Origin: Loigolactobacillus iwatensis | GTDB lineage: Bacteria > Bacillota > Bacilli > Lactobacillales > Lactobacillaceae | Length of the DNA: 64,000 bases | Assembly (NCBI RefSeq): GCF_003950295.1 | Contig: NZ_RHNP01000010.1 | Span: 1 to 64,000 of the forward strand | Reading direction: 5' to 3' | In this document: positions 35,379 through 44,604 of the stretch, one piece after another | How positions within the stretch are numbered: position 1 is the first letter of the stretch | How the letters are laid out: every line of letters starts with the position of its first letter | Program-made: the position numbers and the translations under genes | The notes under the pieces: model-generated | Database searches by the model: none | Told to the model about the DNA's origin: nothing | What the model saw: only the letters and a program-made list of their open reading frames with translations

Positions 35379-36254
35379 ATGGAAAATGAAACTGAGAATC
35401 AGATTGCCGTCTCGCTTGGAAAAAAGATTGCACTGGAAAGAAAGCTAAGGCGGCTTTCACAACAACAACTGGCCGAAAATATTTGTTCCCAATCGATGAT
35501 TAGTAGCATTGAAAAAGGAATTTATATTCCTAATGCCGTGCTTTTATCACGAATTTGCGCCAAACTTAAAATTTCCATGGATAATGCAATGCTCAGTAAT
35601 TATCCAGAAATAGACGGTCTGGATCAATTTAACGCCACGATCAAAAACCTCTGCAATCAGCATAACTATGCTGGTATGCTAAGCTACTTAGATACTGCTG
35701 GCTTAGCCGATCAACTTTTCAAAAACGCGGATTTACAGACTTATTACTACTATTATGGTGTTGCAACGGAACAATATTTAAACGATACTAAGAATGGCCT
35801 ACGTTATCTTCGCCTAGCCTATAACTATACTTTCACAGCACAGAAAAAAGTGGTCACACCAAATGAAATTCTGATTCTGTCCAGTATTGCTTATTTAGAG
35901 ACAAAGTTTTCTCATAACAAGACTGACTTTAAAAATGGATTTGCCGATTTCAATTCCGCGCTTACCTTTATCGAAAATAATCAGGTCACTAACTATGATG
36001 AAAACAGTAACATTCTTTTTTATCAATTTGGCTTACGTTTACTGGAGGCAAAACAATACTCAGAGGCGGTCACAATTATCACTAAGGGCATTGCTTGGAC
36101 AACTGAGCACGCCTCATACTACATGCTTGCGGATTTATTTTTTCTCTTAGCAAAAACGCACGAAATACTAGAAAATCCGACCGCGGCCAAACTAGCGTTA
36201 AATAAAAGTCAAACACTGGCCGACATTTTTAAAGTAGAAACCTATAAATTCTAA
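35379..36254 (+). CDS. Rgg/RRNPP-type transcriptional regulator
   Basis: An XRE helix-turn-helix (LGKKIALERKLRRLSQQQLAENICSQSMISSIEKG, about 10-45) is followed by about 220 residues of paired helices of TPR type (YYYYYGVATEQYLNDTKNGLRYLRLAYNYTF and later AEHASYYMLADLFFLLAKTHEILENP-like repeats). This is the layout of PlcR/Rgg/ComR-like receptors that respond to secreted peptides. I chose ATG 35379, giving 291 aa, because GGAAGG lies 10 nt upstream. A TTGACA at 35319-35324 may be its -35. The divergent small gene is the nearest candidate partner. Confidence 0.82.
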   Translation: MENETENQIAVSLGKKIALERKLRRLSQQQLAENICSQSMISSIEKGIYIPNAVLLSRICAKLKISMDNAMLSNYPEIDGLDQFNATIKNLCNQHNYAGMLSYLDTAGLADQLFKNADLQTYYYYYGVATEQYLNDTKNGLRYLRLAYNYTFTAQKKVVTPNEILILSSIAYLETKFSHNKTDFKNGFADFNSALTFIENNQVTNYDENSNILFYQFGLRLLEAKQYSEAVTIITKGIAWTTEHASYYMLADLFFLLAKTHEILENPTAAKLALNKSQTLADIFKVETYKF

Positions 36255-36275
36255 AAAAGTATCACGCTTAAGGCT

Positions 36276-37193
36276 CTAAAATTTAAGTAAAATTCTCCCG
36301 TGTGCAGGCCCATTTTTAGAAGCTAAATGGGCCTTTTTTACGTCCGTAAACTCATACTGGTGCTGGATGTAGGCAGTGATTTCCCCAGCGGCCAGTAATT
36401 TCAATAACTTTTTGTAGCCACCAATACCGATAGTGCCATTACTAAACTTGAAAGTTTGTTGTGCCTTAGGTGGATTAAAACTGGACAGTGATAAAGAAAA
36501 AATGTTTAAGTTATCGTAAATATCAGTAATCAATTGCAATAAAGCAGCACTGCCAACTGTATCAATGATTTTAGTTGGGGCCACCGTGGCCTTTAACTGC
36601 GCGGCCAATTCCTCTTGGTAGTTTAGAACAATATCGGCGCCAACAGATTTAACGAAATCAAGGTTGCCAGGACTGGCCAAGGCAATTACTTGAGCACCGG
36701 CTAACTTTAGAAGCTGAATCAAATACGTGCCAACACCACCAGACGCACCAGTCACTAAAACAGTGTCCTTAGAAGTCACATTAACTGAATCAATGGCGTG
36801 TAATGCTGCATCTGCCCCACCAATCAGGGTTACCGCAGCACTCAATGGCACATTGTCTGGTACCTCAAAAATCAAAGGTGGCAACTGGGAGTTAATCATT
36901 TCCGCGGCCGCTCCGGTTGGCTGCGCACCAATCACTTTTTTACCAATTAAATTTTTATCACGGAGTAATCCCACCTTTTCAACAATTCCACCAAAGGCAT
37001 AACCAATCACCATTGGCAACTTCACTGGCCGAATGTCTTTTAGCAGTCCGTATTCAGTCATCCAATCATACGGCAGAACTGGCGTATATTTATTTTTTAC
37101 CAACACTGATAATGGCGTCAGTTTGTTGATATTGCCCACTTCAATTTGAAGATTATCAACCCCATTGAAATCCCGCTGAATAATTCTTTTCAT
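36276..37193 (-). CDS. Medium-chain dehydrogenase/quinone oxidoreductase-like protein
   Basis: This zinc-independent MDR protein has an N-terminal GroES-like domain (residues about 1-110, with VIGYAFGGIVEKVG) and a NAD(P)-binding domain with VTGASGGVGTYLIQLLKLAGAQVIALAS (about 145-172). No structural zinc cysteines are present, consistent with the quinone oxidoreductase branch. It likely uses NADPH; the substrate is unknown. ATG 37193 matches the family start (MKRII); GTG 37202 is possible because GAAAGG is nearer to it. It ends convergently with the Rgg-like gene. Confidence 0.85.
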   Translation of the reverse strand: MKRIIQRDFNGVDNLQIEVGNINKLTPLSVLVKNKYTPVLPYDWMTEYGLLKDIRPVKLPMVIGYAFGGIVEKVGLLRDKNLIGKKVIGAQPTGAAAEMINSQLPPLIFEVPDNVPLSAAVTLIGGADAALHAIDSVNVTSKDTVLVTGASGGVGTYLIQLLKLAGAQVIALASPGNLDFVKSVGADIVLNYQEELAAQLKATVAPTKIIDTVGSAALLQLITDIYDNLNIFSLSLSSFNPPKAQQTFKFSNGTIGIGGYKKLLKLLAAGEITAYIQHQYEFTDVKKAHLASKNGPAHGRILLKF

Positions 37194-37538
37194 TTTAATC
37201 ACTAGCCTTTCATCACTTTAATTCGCATAATTTTTATTCAAATAACTTTGAATAAGCTAACTATACAAAACGGCCAGGTTAAACAAAAATAAGAGTTCTG
37301 ATAATTTGTCATTTCTAACGCAAACTTTCAACTCTGGTAATGATTTTAAAATTTAAGCAGATAACCTCAATAATGGTCAAACAACCATAAAACCATGCTC
37401 AATTAAACGATCGTAACCAAAAAAAGAGAACCAATTAAAAGACAATTGATTCTCCCAAAAAGCTTATCCGTAACCAACAAGGCGTTAGCTACTTATTTAA
37501 ACAGATTTTCTTTAACTTTTTTCTAGATTTCAATTTGA
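37194..37538. other. Intergenic region upstream of the MDR gene
   Basis: It contains the ppsA terminator (37421-37454). The remaining AT-rich sequence between the terminator and the MDR start should hold the MDR promoter; no clear -35/-10 pair is seen and there is no gene. Confidence 0.35.
37421..37454 (-). terminator. Terminator of ppsA
   Basis: On the minus strand GAGAATCAATT pairs with AATTGGTTCTC around a 7-nt loop and is followed by a T-run. Confidence 0.8.
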
Positions 37539-39935
37539 TTATTTCCAATCATAATCAGTTTGATCTTGCAGGCCGTTTCCGGTAGCCTTATCAAGCATGA
37601 TTCGTTGTTCAAAGTGAGCCACATTGCGCTTAGTTTCTTTAACCATATCTGGGTTGACCGAAACGTAGTCAATGCCACTTTGAATTAGGAAGTTTGTGAA
37701 ATCTGGGTATTCTGAAGGTGCTTGACCACAGATTGACACAGTTTTGCCGTCTTTGTGAGCGGTTTCAATTAGGTGCCGAATAGCACGTTTAACGGCAAGA
37801 TTTCGTTCATCAAAGAGACTGGCAACCGTATCGTTATTCCGATCGCAGCCCAGAATTAGCATCGTTAAATCATTCGATCCAATTGAATAGCCATCAATGA
37901 ATTGGTTGAATTGGTCGGCGAGAATAATGTTGGACGGAATTTCCGCCATCATATAAACTTTGAAGTCCGCCGAACGAATTAATCCTTCGTTGTGCATAAT
38001 CGTGGTGACTTTTTCAGCTTCAGCGACTGTCCGTACAAACGGAATCATGACGTTCAGATTCTTCAGGCCAAATTCATTGCGGACCTTTTTAACCGCTGCT
38101 AATTCAAGCTTAAAGGCATTGATATACTTAGGATCGTAGTAACGCGAAGCTCCTCGCCAGCCTAATAAATCGGCAGGTTCATGTGGTTCATATTTCTCGC
38201 CACCCTTAAGGTTTCGGTATTCACTTGACTTGAAGTCTGAAAGCCGCAGGATAACAGGTCGTGGGGCCATTGCGCGAACAACTTTGGCAACGCCGTCGGC
38301 CAACTGATTGACCACCTTTTCCGGGTGACCTTGTTCAATTAAATATAACGGATGTTCGTGAATATAAGTGGTCCAGAGAAATTCTTCCCGCATCAAACCA
38401 ATCCCATCGGCTGGTAAGGAAGCATACTTATCAGCTAATTCGGGATCACCGAGATTCATCATCACGCCGGTAGCGGTTGGCGCAAAGGTTTCCGCAACCA
38501 CGGCTTGAGCAGTTGCTGGTGCGTCGTCTGGCTTGAGCATGCTAGCAACCTTACCATGATAAACGACCCCGTTTTTAGCATCAACGGTTACCACATCGCC
38601 ATCTTTAAGGGCATCAGTTGCCGCAAGGTTCTTACTTCTAGTTCCAACGATACAAGGAATCTGCATTTCTCGGGAAACAATCGCCGCGTGACAAGTCATC
38701 CCGCCATTATTAGTAACGATTGCCGCCGCCTTTTTCATAGCTGGAACCCAATCCGGTGAGGTCATTAGCGTCACTAAAACTTCGCCCGATTTGAATTGAT
38801 CAATGTCTTTCGGATCATCAATAACGTGAACCACACCGCTGGCTAAACCAGGACTAGCTGGTAAACCACGAACGGCAACTTTGGCATCAGCTGCTGCAAC
38901 TACGTTATCCGCGTCATCCTCAGCAGATTTCTTCTTATTGCGCTGTGACCAAACAGTTTCGGGCCGTGCCTGCACGATCCATAGCCGTTTGGTATTAGCA
39001 TCCAAGGCGTATTCCATATCCATGTAGCAGCCGTAATGCCGCTCTATTTTCAAAACGTAGCCGGACAACTCAATCACTTGCTTATCCGTCAGTGCTGGTT
39101 GCTCCTGCAATTCAGCAGGGACGGCTTGCTCTTTGGTTCCGCCATCGGGAAGTCGAACTAATTCAACGGATTGCTTAATGATGTTTTTCTCAACAATTTT
39201 TTTCGATTGTTTGTCGATTACAAAGTGGTCTGGTGTGACCTTGCCTAAAACAATGTACTCGCCTAAACCATAGATGGCGTCGATCACGATCTTTGTGTCA
39301 TCACCATTGGCAACGTTAACGGAAAACATCACGCCAGACGCCTCAGAAAAGACCATCATCTGAATTGCTGCTGAGAGAGCTACCTTTTCTTGGGGGAAAT
39401 TCTGTTTGTGGCGGTAATAGGTTGCCCGGTCAGTAAAGAGTGAAGAATAACACTGCTTGACTCGGTCAACAACGTCCGCGGCCCCTTTAATGTTCAAATA
39501 AGATTCTTGCTGGCCGGCAAACGAAGCATCTGGTAAATCTTCAGCCGTTGCGGAAGATCGAATCGCAACAAACGGATTGTCCTGCCCGACCTTTTTAGCC
39601 AGTTCAGCGTACCCCTGCTTGATATCAGACGCCAAATCATCTGGCATCTTGGCCCCAACAATCAAATCACGAATCTGCTCACAAGTTGCGCGCAGTTCAT
39701 CCGAATTTTCATAATCTTTAATCCCATCAAGCAAAGCATTAACTTTATCATTTAATCCCGTTTGGTCCATAAAATAACGATAGGCCCGCGCAGTCGTAGC
39801 AAAGCCGTATGGCACTGGAATATCCATTGAGGATGTCATTTCCCCTAGTGACGAAGATTTACCACCTACTAGGTTAACATCTTCACGGTGCAATTCATTA
39901 AACCATAAAACATTTGCCGTATCCCGACTACTCAT
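37539..39935 (-). CDS. ppsA: Phosphoenolpyruvate synthase
   Basis: The enzyme makes PEP from pyruvate and ATP (releasing AMP and phosphate), allowing gluconeogenesis from pyruvate or lactate. The N-terminal nucleotide domain begins WFNELHREDVNLVGGKSSSLGEM and includes AIRSSATAEDLPDASFAGQQESYLN. The phosphohistidine is in NNGGMTCHAAIVSREMQIPCIVGT (about 400). The C-terminal PEP/pyruvate barrel has IGLMREEFLW and SICGQAPSEYPDF. The 798-aa length is typical of PpsA. GGGAGG precedes the ATG. PEP synthase is uncommon in lactobacilli. A candidate cre box lies upstream. Confidence 0.93.
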   Translation of the reverse strand: MSSRDTANVLWFNELHREDVNLVGGKSSSLGEMTSSMDIPVPYGFATTARAYRYFMDQTGLNDKVNALLDGIKDYENSDELRATCEQIRDLIVGAKMPDDLASDIKQGYAELAKKVGQDNPFVAIRSSATAEDLPDASFAGQQESYLNIKGAADVVDRVKQCYSSLFTDRATYYRHKQNFPQEKVALSAAIQMMVFSEASGVMFSVNVANGDDTKIVIDAIYGLGEYIVLGKVTPDHFVIDKQSKKIVEKNIIKQSVELVRLPDGGTKEQAVPAELQEQPALTDKQVIELSGYVLKIERHYGCYMDMEYALDANTKRLWIVQARPETVWSQRNKKKSAEDDADNVVAAADAKVAVRGLPASPGLASGVVHVIDDPKDIDQFKSGEVLVTLMTSPDWVPAMKKAAAIVTNNGGMTCHAAIVSREMQIPCIVGTRSKNLAATDALKDGDVVTVDAKNGVVYHGKVASMLKPDDAPATAQAVVAETFAPTATGVMMNLGDPELADKYASLPADGIGLMREEFLWTTYIHEHPLYLIEQGHPEKVVNQLADGVAKVVRAMAPRPVILRLSDFKSSEYRNLKGGEKYEPHEPADLLGWRGASRYYDPKYINAFKLELAAVKKVRNEFGLKNLNVMIPFVRTVAEAEKVTTIMHNEGLIRSADFKVYMMAEIPSNIILADQFNQFIDGYSIGSNDLTMLILGCDRNNDTVASLFDERNLAVKRAIRHLIETAHKDGKTVSICGQAPSEYPDFTNFLIQSGIDYVSVNPDMVKETKRNVAHFEQRIMLDKATGNGLQDQTDYDWK

Positions 39936-39996
39936 GAAATTACCTCCCTGTAATTAATCACTTTAATTTTATTGACTGCAAACATCAGGTTTCTGA

Positions 39997-40010
39997 TGAA
40001 AGCGATTACG
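39997..40010 (+). promoter_or_regulatory. Candidate cre (CcpA) site upstream of ppsA
   Basis: TGAAAGCGATTACG matches 12 of 14 positions of the Bacillus cre consensus TGWAARCGYTWNCW. Repression of a gluconeogenic gene by CcpA on glucose would make sense. Confidence 0.45.
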
Positions 40011-40209
40011 TCAATATACTTCATTATAGTTCAACTTCGCATAAAGGGGAAGTGATAGTATCATTACTGTACAAATAAGCCGTGCTCAGTACCGGAAGCA
40101 CCAAGAATTAATTTTTAGCAAAGAATTTAAATAGTTAGGTAAAAATATGATTTTACTGCTCAACCACCCCAAATTTTACCCAACAAAATGTGCTTCTTCA
40201 GGCCAAACA

Positions 40210-40235
40210 AAAAAGCCCGATTTCAAGGGCTTTTT
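40210..40235 (-). terminator. Terminator of the ctpA operon
   Basis: AAAAAGCCC pairs with GGGCTTTTT around an 8-nt loop. It lies 104 nt past the ctpA stop and has T-runs in both directions. Confidence 0.7.
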
Positions 40236-40338
40236 GTTAATTAACTTTGCGACACAAACGAACCTCATTAACAGAGTGACAACTCAATGGTTTCACCCAC
40301 TAAATCACTACATAGGTAATCTCCGTTAAAGTTAGTCG

Positions 40339-41775
40339 TTATTTTTTCATTTGTGCCAATGCTTTTTCTAATGGAACATCATTTTGACTGATTTTCTGAG
40401 TTAAGGCAACTTGCATTTTGTCAATTGTAGCCGGATCAAGTTTACCAGTTTGGGGTAATTTGGCAGTGGCTTGGTAAGCTTTCACTGCTTGCTCGGTTTG
40501 CGGGCTAAAGTAGCCGTTTGCTTCGCCTGGGTTCTGACCTAAGGCAGTTAGGGCCTTTTGCAGCGTCTTGATATTGGTATTAACGTCACCTTGTTGGTAA
40601 GTTTTCTTGCCGTTGACCACTGGCAGATAGGCGTAACTTGGATAATCGGCCTTCGTCGTTGGCGTTAGGCCTTTTTTATTGATCCAATCACCGTTTGGCG
40701 TCAACCATTTGGCAATCGTGATTTTGAATTCACTCTTATCCTTAAAGTTAGTGACGTTTTGGACAGTCCCTTTACCAAACGACTTAGTCCCAACTAATGG
40801 GTCGTGGGCCGATTGATTTAAAGCGGCTGAGAAGATTTCGGCAGCCGACGCACTACCGTCATCGATCAAAACGGTAGTTGGTTCGGTAATCTTAAAGCCG
40901 CCGTCTTGCTTCTTACTAGCTTTATAAACTTCTGGTTGGCCTGTCCGTGGTTGAACCTTCATGATGGTTTGACCATTTTTAAGGAACATACTAGAAATCT
41001 TCAGTGCTTGATCCATTAAGCCGCCAGGGTTGCCCCGAACATCGACAATAAAGGATTTGGCCCCTTCACTCCGTAATTTCTTAACCGCCGTTTTCATTTC
41101 CTTAAAGGTTGGGTTAGAGAAAGTCGTGATCTGAATGTAGCCAACAGTTGGTTGTTTCTTGACGATATGGGCGTTAACGGTTTTAACCGGAATAACATCG
41201 CGTTTAACGGTGACGTTAAAGTTATGGTCGCCTCGTTTAATCGTTAATTTAACGTCAGTGCCTTTTTTACCCCGAATTTTAGCGACGGCCTGGTTAGCCG
41301 TCAAACCAGATGTCGAGTCACCATTGATTGACATAATAACGTCATTAGCCCGTAAGCCAGCTTTTTTAGCCGGACTACCAGCAATTGGCGAAATGATCTG
41401 AATGCGACCGCCGGCTTTTTGAACTTCGGCCCCAATTCCTTCAAAATTACCAGAAATTGTGTTGTTGAGATCGCCGGCATCACTGCCCGTTAAGTACTCT
41501 GAATAAGGGTCGCCTAAGCTACTAATCATGCCGTTAATGGCCCCATTCATTAACTTCTTTTTGCTGACCTTTTTATAATAATTTTGGTCAATCGTTTGGT
41601 AAACTGCATTTAGCTTTTCAAAACCTGCTGGGTAACTCCCAGTTGCTGCCGTTTGGGCATTAAAGTGGGCGGTTAACAAAATCACCGTCCCAAAAACACC
41701 AACGACAAACGCTAATACAACTGAACTAATAAAAATAGGCAGGCGAACCTGCCGTTTACGCTTCTTCTGTGCCAT
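40339..41775 (-). CDS. ctpA: S41 family C-terminal processing peptidase with peptidoglycan-binding domain
   Basis: This membrane-anchored protease faces the cell exterior. In order it has one N-terminal TM helix (about 12-35), a PDZ domain (about 105-190), the S41 catalytic domain with Ser in DDGSASAAEIFSAAL and Lys in GTKSFGKGTVQN, and a C-terminal peptidoglycan-binding domain (DVNTNIKTLQKALTALGQNPGEANGYFSPQTEQAVKAYQ). The length is 478 aa. GGAGG precedes the ATG. It follows yozE by 16 nt, in the group degV-ypmR-ypmS-yozE-ctpA. Confidence 0.93.
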   Translation of the reverse strand: MAQKKRKRQVRLPIFISSVVLAFVVGVFGTVILLTAHFNAQTAATGSYPAGFEKLNAVYQTIDQNYYKKVSKKKLMNGAINGMISSLGDPYSEYLTGSDAGDLNNTISGNFEGIGAEVQKAGGRIQIISPIAGSPAKKAGLRANDVIMSINGDSTSGLTANQAVAKIRGKKGTDVKLTIKRGDHNFNVTVKRDVIPVKTVNAHIVKKQPTVGYIQITTFSNPTFKEMKTAVKKLRSEGAKSFIVDVRGNPGGLMDQALKISSMFLKNGQTIMKVQPRTGQPEVYKASKKQDGGFKITEPTTVLIDDGSASAAEIFSAALNQSAHDPLVGTKSFGKGTVQNVTNFKDKSEFKITIAKWLTPNGDWINKKGLTPTTKADYPSYAYLPVVNGKKTYQQGDVNTNIKTLQKALTALGQNPGEANGYFSPQTEQAVKAYQATAKLPQTGKLDPATIDKMQVALTQKISQNDVPLEKALAQMKK

Positions 41776-41791
41776 AACTTGCCTCCGCTAA

Positions 41792-42022
41792 CTACAGTAA
41801 ACTTGCCTGTTCCTGATATCGTTGAAACGCCTCATCGAAAATTGTCATCGTCGGTAAATAACCACCGTTTTCTTCAAGGTATTTGGAAATTTTATCGTAA
41901 TCCTCTTCTAACTTAGGAAAACTTTGATCAAAAAAAGCATTTGCCGCAAACTCCGCAACTTCATCGTGACTATTAGGGTTACGTTGTGTCATTAAAAATT
42001 GATAGAAACTTTTTCGCATCAT
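41792..42022 (-). CDS. yozE: YozE family protein (UPF0346)
   Basis: This 76-aa SAM-like fold protein of unknown function starts with MRKSFYQFLMTQRNPNSHDEVAEFAANAFFDQSFPK and includes DYDKISKYLEENGGYLPTMTIFDEAFQRYQ, the full family pattern. The start ATG overlaps the ypmS stop (ATGA), so it is translationally coupled. The GGGGGA ribosome binding site lies inside ypmS. Confidence 0.9.
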   Translation of the reverse strand: MMRKSFYQFLMTQRNPNSHDEVAEFAANAFFDQSFPKLEEDYDKISKYLEENGGYLPTMTIFDEAFQRYQEQASLL

Positions 42023-42666
42023 TGTCCCCCTTCACTGGTTACCTGGGGCAGATAAACGTCTAAATTGATTTTATTATTTGCCAGGTCGATCTTCTTAGCC
42101 TTGATCTGCATCCCGTTTTTCATCTTAAACTGATTAAGTCGCAGTTGAATTGTTTCTTTTTTACTATTCAAAACGACCCACTTAGGGAATTTATAACTAT
42201 TGCCAATGTAATTCATCACAACTTTAATTGGCACGGATAACGCACCGATTTCCATTCGCTTGGCCTTTAATTGAACATCCCCGTTTTCCATCACGTACGG
42301 ATCCAGGTAAATGCTAAAGGGCACGCCGTAACCCAACAATTTGAACTTGCCCTTTAAGACAGCCTGATCGCCGAGATCGAAAGTGTATTTAATCTTGGTT
42401 TTCTTCAAATAGTGGTTTAAATAATAACCAATAACATCGTTCACTTGGGATTTATTTAAATTAACCGAAAAGGTTGCTTGGCGCTTAATTAACTGCTCAT
42501 TCGGGGCGGTCTGAGCCGGTGGTTGGGTTATTTTGTGGCCAAAATAGACGCCGGTACCGACGATAATTGCCACTAAGATTATAAAAAGCCATTTCCAAAT
42601 ATTAAAATTAGTTGGCGTTGGCTTCGTCTTTTTTTGTGTTCTTGTTGTCACTATTTTTCTAGCCAC
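42019..42666 (-). CDS. ypmS: YpmS family protein (DUF2140)
   Basis: This 215-aa protein has one N-terminal TM helix (WKWLFIILVAIIVGTGVYFG, about 24-43) and an extracellular domain beginning near FSVNLNKSQVNDVIGYYL, the DUF2140 signature. Its function is unknown; it always travels with the lipase-like ypmR. The start GTG overlaps ypmR by 16 nt and the stop overlaps yozE. Confidence 0.88.
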   Translation of the reverse strand: MARKIVTTRTQKKTKPTPTNFNIWKWLFIILVAIIVGTGVYFGHKITQPPAQTAPNEQLIKRQATFSVNLNKSQVNDVIGYYLNHYLKKTKIKYTFDLGDQAVLKGKFKLLGYGVPFSIYLDPYVMENGDVQLKAKRMEIGALSVPIKVVMNYIGNSYKFPKWVVLNSKKETIQLRLNQFKMKNGMQIKAKKIDLANNKINLDVYLPQVTSEGGQ

Positions 42667-43535
42667 TCTTTCTGGTTTTGCTGCATGCTAGTGTATAATT
42701 TTTGCGTCATTTTCCGATAGCCAGTCACGTTGGGGTGAAAGTTATCCTCAGTCGAAATTAACGGATTCTTTTTATCGCTACTGCTACTATTACTACTACT
42801 GCCACCGCTACTGTCCTTAGCCTGTTTCGTTAAAACTGAGCTTTTAGACATTAAATTACAAATATTGACGAAATGACTAGGCTGACTCTGTTGCAAAACT
42901 TGTTGCGATGTCGTATTCCAGCTCACCACCGCATCCTGCATTTTCGTCATTTTAGGGAAATAAACGTAAAAAGGATTGTAGATACTGTACAAAAAGATCG
43001 GTGCCTTAGCGTTATATTGCCGCACGTGCCCTAGTAAGGTCGTTAAGTGTGCGGTGTAACTTTTTTGCGCCACTTGAATATCCTTTTCGTTAGTATCAAG
43101 CATATCCTTTTTGACGACACCCATCAGATCATTACCGCCAACTGTCATCACAATGACATCCGCTTTTTTGAGCGAGGTTTGAATTGCTGCTTGGGATTGC
43201 AAGCGGTGATCGATCTGGGTACTCGTATCGCCGGCAACCCCGTAGTTGGCCGTTTTAACCTGAACGTGATCCTTATCGACTAACGAGTGCTTAATCATGC
43301 CCACGTACCCGCCGGCCTTGTTCTGATCGCCAACACCCTGCGTTAACGAATCACCTAATGCCACTAAATTAATTTGGCTCTTTTTAGCTGGTTGTTTCTT
43401 TTTGGTCACCTGTTGGGTCTTTTGCTGCACAGTTTCTGGATAAAAATGGTTAAACCCAAAGTAAACGCCTAGCGCAACAATTCCCAGTACAACTAGTGCA
43501 AGCAAGATATCCCGTAATCGCTTCAGGACTTTCAA
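42651..43535 (-). CDS. ypmR: SGNH/GDSL hydrolase family protein (YpmR)
   Basis: This is a signal-anchored hydrolase. An N-terminal TM segment (ILLALVVLGIVALGVYFGFN) is followed by the SGNH blocks: GDSLTQGVGD (catalytic Ser, about 61), VGGNDLM (Gly/Asn) and DNFHPNVTGYRKM (Asp-x-x-His). A Ser-rich insert (SSGGSSSNSSSSDKK) precedes the last block. Start TTG 43535 follows AAGGAG. It likely acts on a cell-envelope ester. It is the first gene of the ypmR-ypmS-yozE-ctpA run. Confidence 0.9.
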   Translation of the reverse strand: MKVLKRLRDILLALVVLGIVALGVYFGFNHFYPETVQQKTQQVTKKKQPAKKSQINLVALGDSLTQGVGDQNKAGGYVGMIKHSLVDKDHVQVKTANYGVAGDTSTQIDHRLQSQAAIQTSLKKADVIVMTVGGNDLMGVVKKDMLDTNEKDIQVAQKSYTAHLTTLLGHVRQYNAKAPIFLYSIYNPFYVYFPKMTKMQDAVVSWNTTSQQVLQQSQPSHFVNICNLMSKSSVLTKQAKDSSGGSSSNSSSSDKKNPLISTEDNFHPNVTGYRKMTQKLYTSMQQNQKEWLEK

Positions 43536-43563
43536 CTTGCCAACTCCTTACAATTTAAAAATA

Positions 43564-43596
43564 AAAGGGCTACGACAAATAACGTCTACGCCCTTT
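43564..43596 (-). terminator. Terminator downstream of the second degV
   Basis: AAAGGGC pairs with GCCCTTT with further pairing inside, and on the minus strand it is followed by a T-rich tail. It lies 9 nt past the degV stop and also separates degV from ypmR. Confidence 0.65.
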
Positions 43597-43604
43597 AAAA
43601 ATCA

Positions 43605-44450
43605 TTAATCTTCCGTGTAATACATAATGGCAAAAGCGCCTAGCCCGGCATAAGTTGCGATAATTGGACTTGTGTCGCGAACTAAGACAGGAACTTTAGG
43701 TAACGCCTTCTCCAAATCTGCTTTAAACCCATTAACTACCTTATCCGCTGCCACGTGGGAAATACCAATTTCCTTGATATTCGGAATTTTTTCCAACTTG
43801 GCAATCAATTCGCGCATAAAATTATTAACGGTCTTCATGCCCCGGCCTTTGGTTCGAACTTGTAGCTCACCATCGACCATCTCAAAGATAACCTTCATAT
43901 TAAGAATGTTGGAGATCAAACCAGTTACCCGGCTAACCCGACCACCCTTAACGATATTGTCTAAGGTCATAACTGCCATATAAAGTTTAGTATTGGCCTT
44001 AACCCGTTCTAAAGCAGTTAAAATCTCAGCCTTGGTTTTTCCTTGTTGGGCCATCCGAGCAGCCGTCAAGACCTGAAAAGCCATCCCGCGATCAGTTTCC
44101 CGAGAATCTAGAACGGTAACGTCGCTTTTGCTTAATTGAGCTGCTTGCCGAGCCGTGTTAACGGTACCACTAATGGCATCCGTCATATGAAGGGCAATAA
44201 CCTGACTGCCGTCTTCACCCAGCTGATCAAAGAGCTCAATAAATTCGCCAATTGGCGGCTGACTTGTTTTGGGCAAAGCTTTCGCCTGACCCATTAATTC
44301 AATAAACTTAGGACGAGTAATGGTCTTACCGTCCACGTACACCGTGTCGTCGATCATAACGGACAACGGAATAACAGTGATGTGATTCTGTTCAATTTCT
44401 TCTGGTGTGAGTTGAACCGAAGAATCGGTTACAATTTTTATAGTTGCCAT
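43605..44450 (-). CDS. DegV family fatty-acid-binding protein (second copy)
   Basis: A FakB-like protein with IKIVTDSSVQLTPEE at the N-terminus, the LPKTSQPPIGEFIELF loop (about 58-73), LHMTDAISGTVNTARQA with the SGT motif, and DNIVKGGRVSRVTG (about 160). This copy keeps the SGT motif that the first DegV (3599-4459) has altered, so the two probably bind different fatty acids. It starts at ATG 44450. It lies immediately upstream of ypmR, a conserved neighbour in lactobacilli. Confidence 0.9.
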   Translation of the reverse strand: MATIKIVTDSSVQLTPEEIEQNHITVIPLSVMIDDTVYVDGKTITRPKFIELMGQAKALPKTSQPPIGEFIELFDQLGEDGSQVIALHMTDAISGTVNTARQAAQLSKSDVTVLDSRETDRGMAFQVLTAARMAQQGKTKAEILTALERVKANTKLYMAVMTLDNIVKGGRVSRVTGLISNILNMKVIFEMVDGELQVRTKGRGMKTVNNFMRELIAKLEKIPNIKEIGISHVAADKVVNGFKADLEKALPKVPVLVRDTSPIIATYAGLGAFAIMYYTED

Positions 44451-44604
44451 GACTTTTATTCAGCCACACTTTCTTACTAAGGTTTTTTAAACCATGCTAC
44501 AATGAAATTGTGGACATGGTATTTATCTAATATTGACTAGTATAGCAGATTAAATTCTGTTTTTCACTGCTACAGCTAAAAATTAAAGAATGGAGCAACA
44601 AGTT

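Larger units (their letters stand above)
39936..40338. other. Intergenic region: ppsA control region and ctpA terminator
   Basis: On the ppsA side are a CATCAG-GTTT-CTGATG hairpin (39983-39998), a cre-like site (39997-40010) and a TATAAT-like -10 on the minus strand near 40023-40030. The ctpA terminator is at 40210-40235. No gene is supported. Confidence 0.45.

Noticed and set aside
37539-39935. Pyruvate phosphate dikinase instead of PEP synthase
   Set aside because: The length of 798 aa and the N-terminal WFNELHREDVNLVGGK block fit PpsA; PPDK is about 870 aa with a different start.
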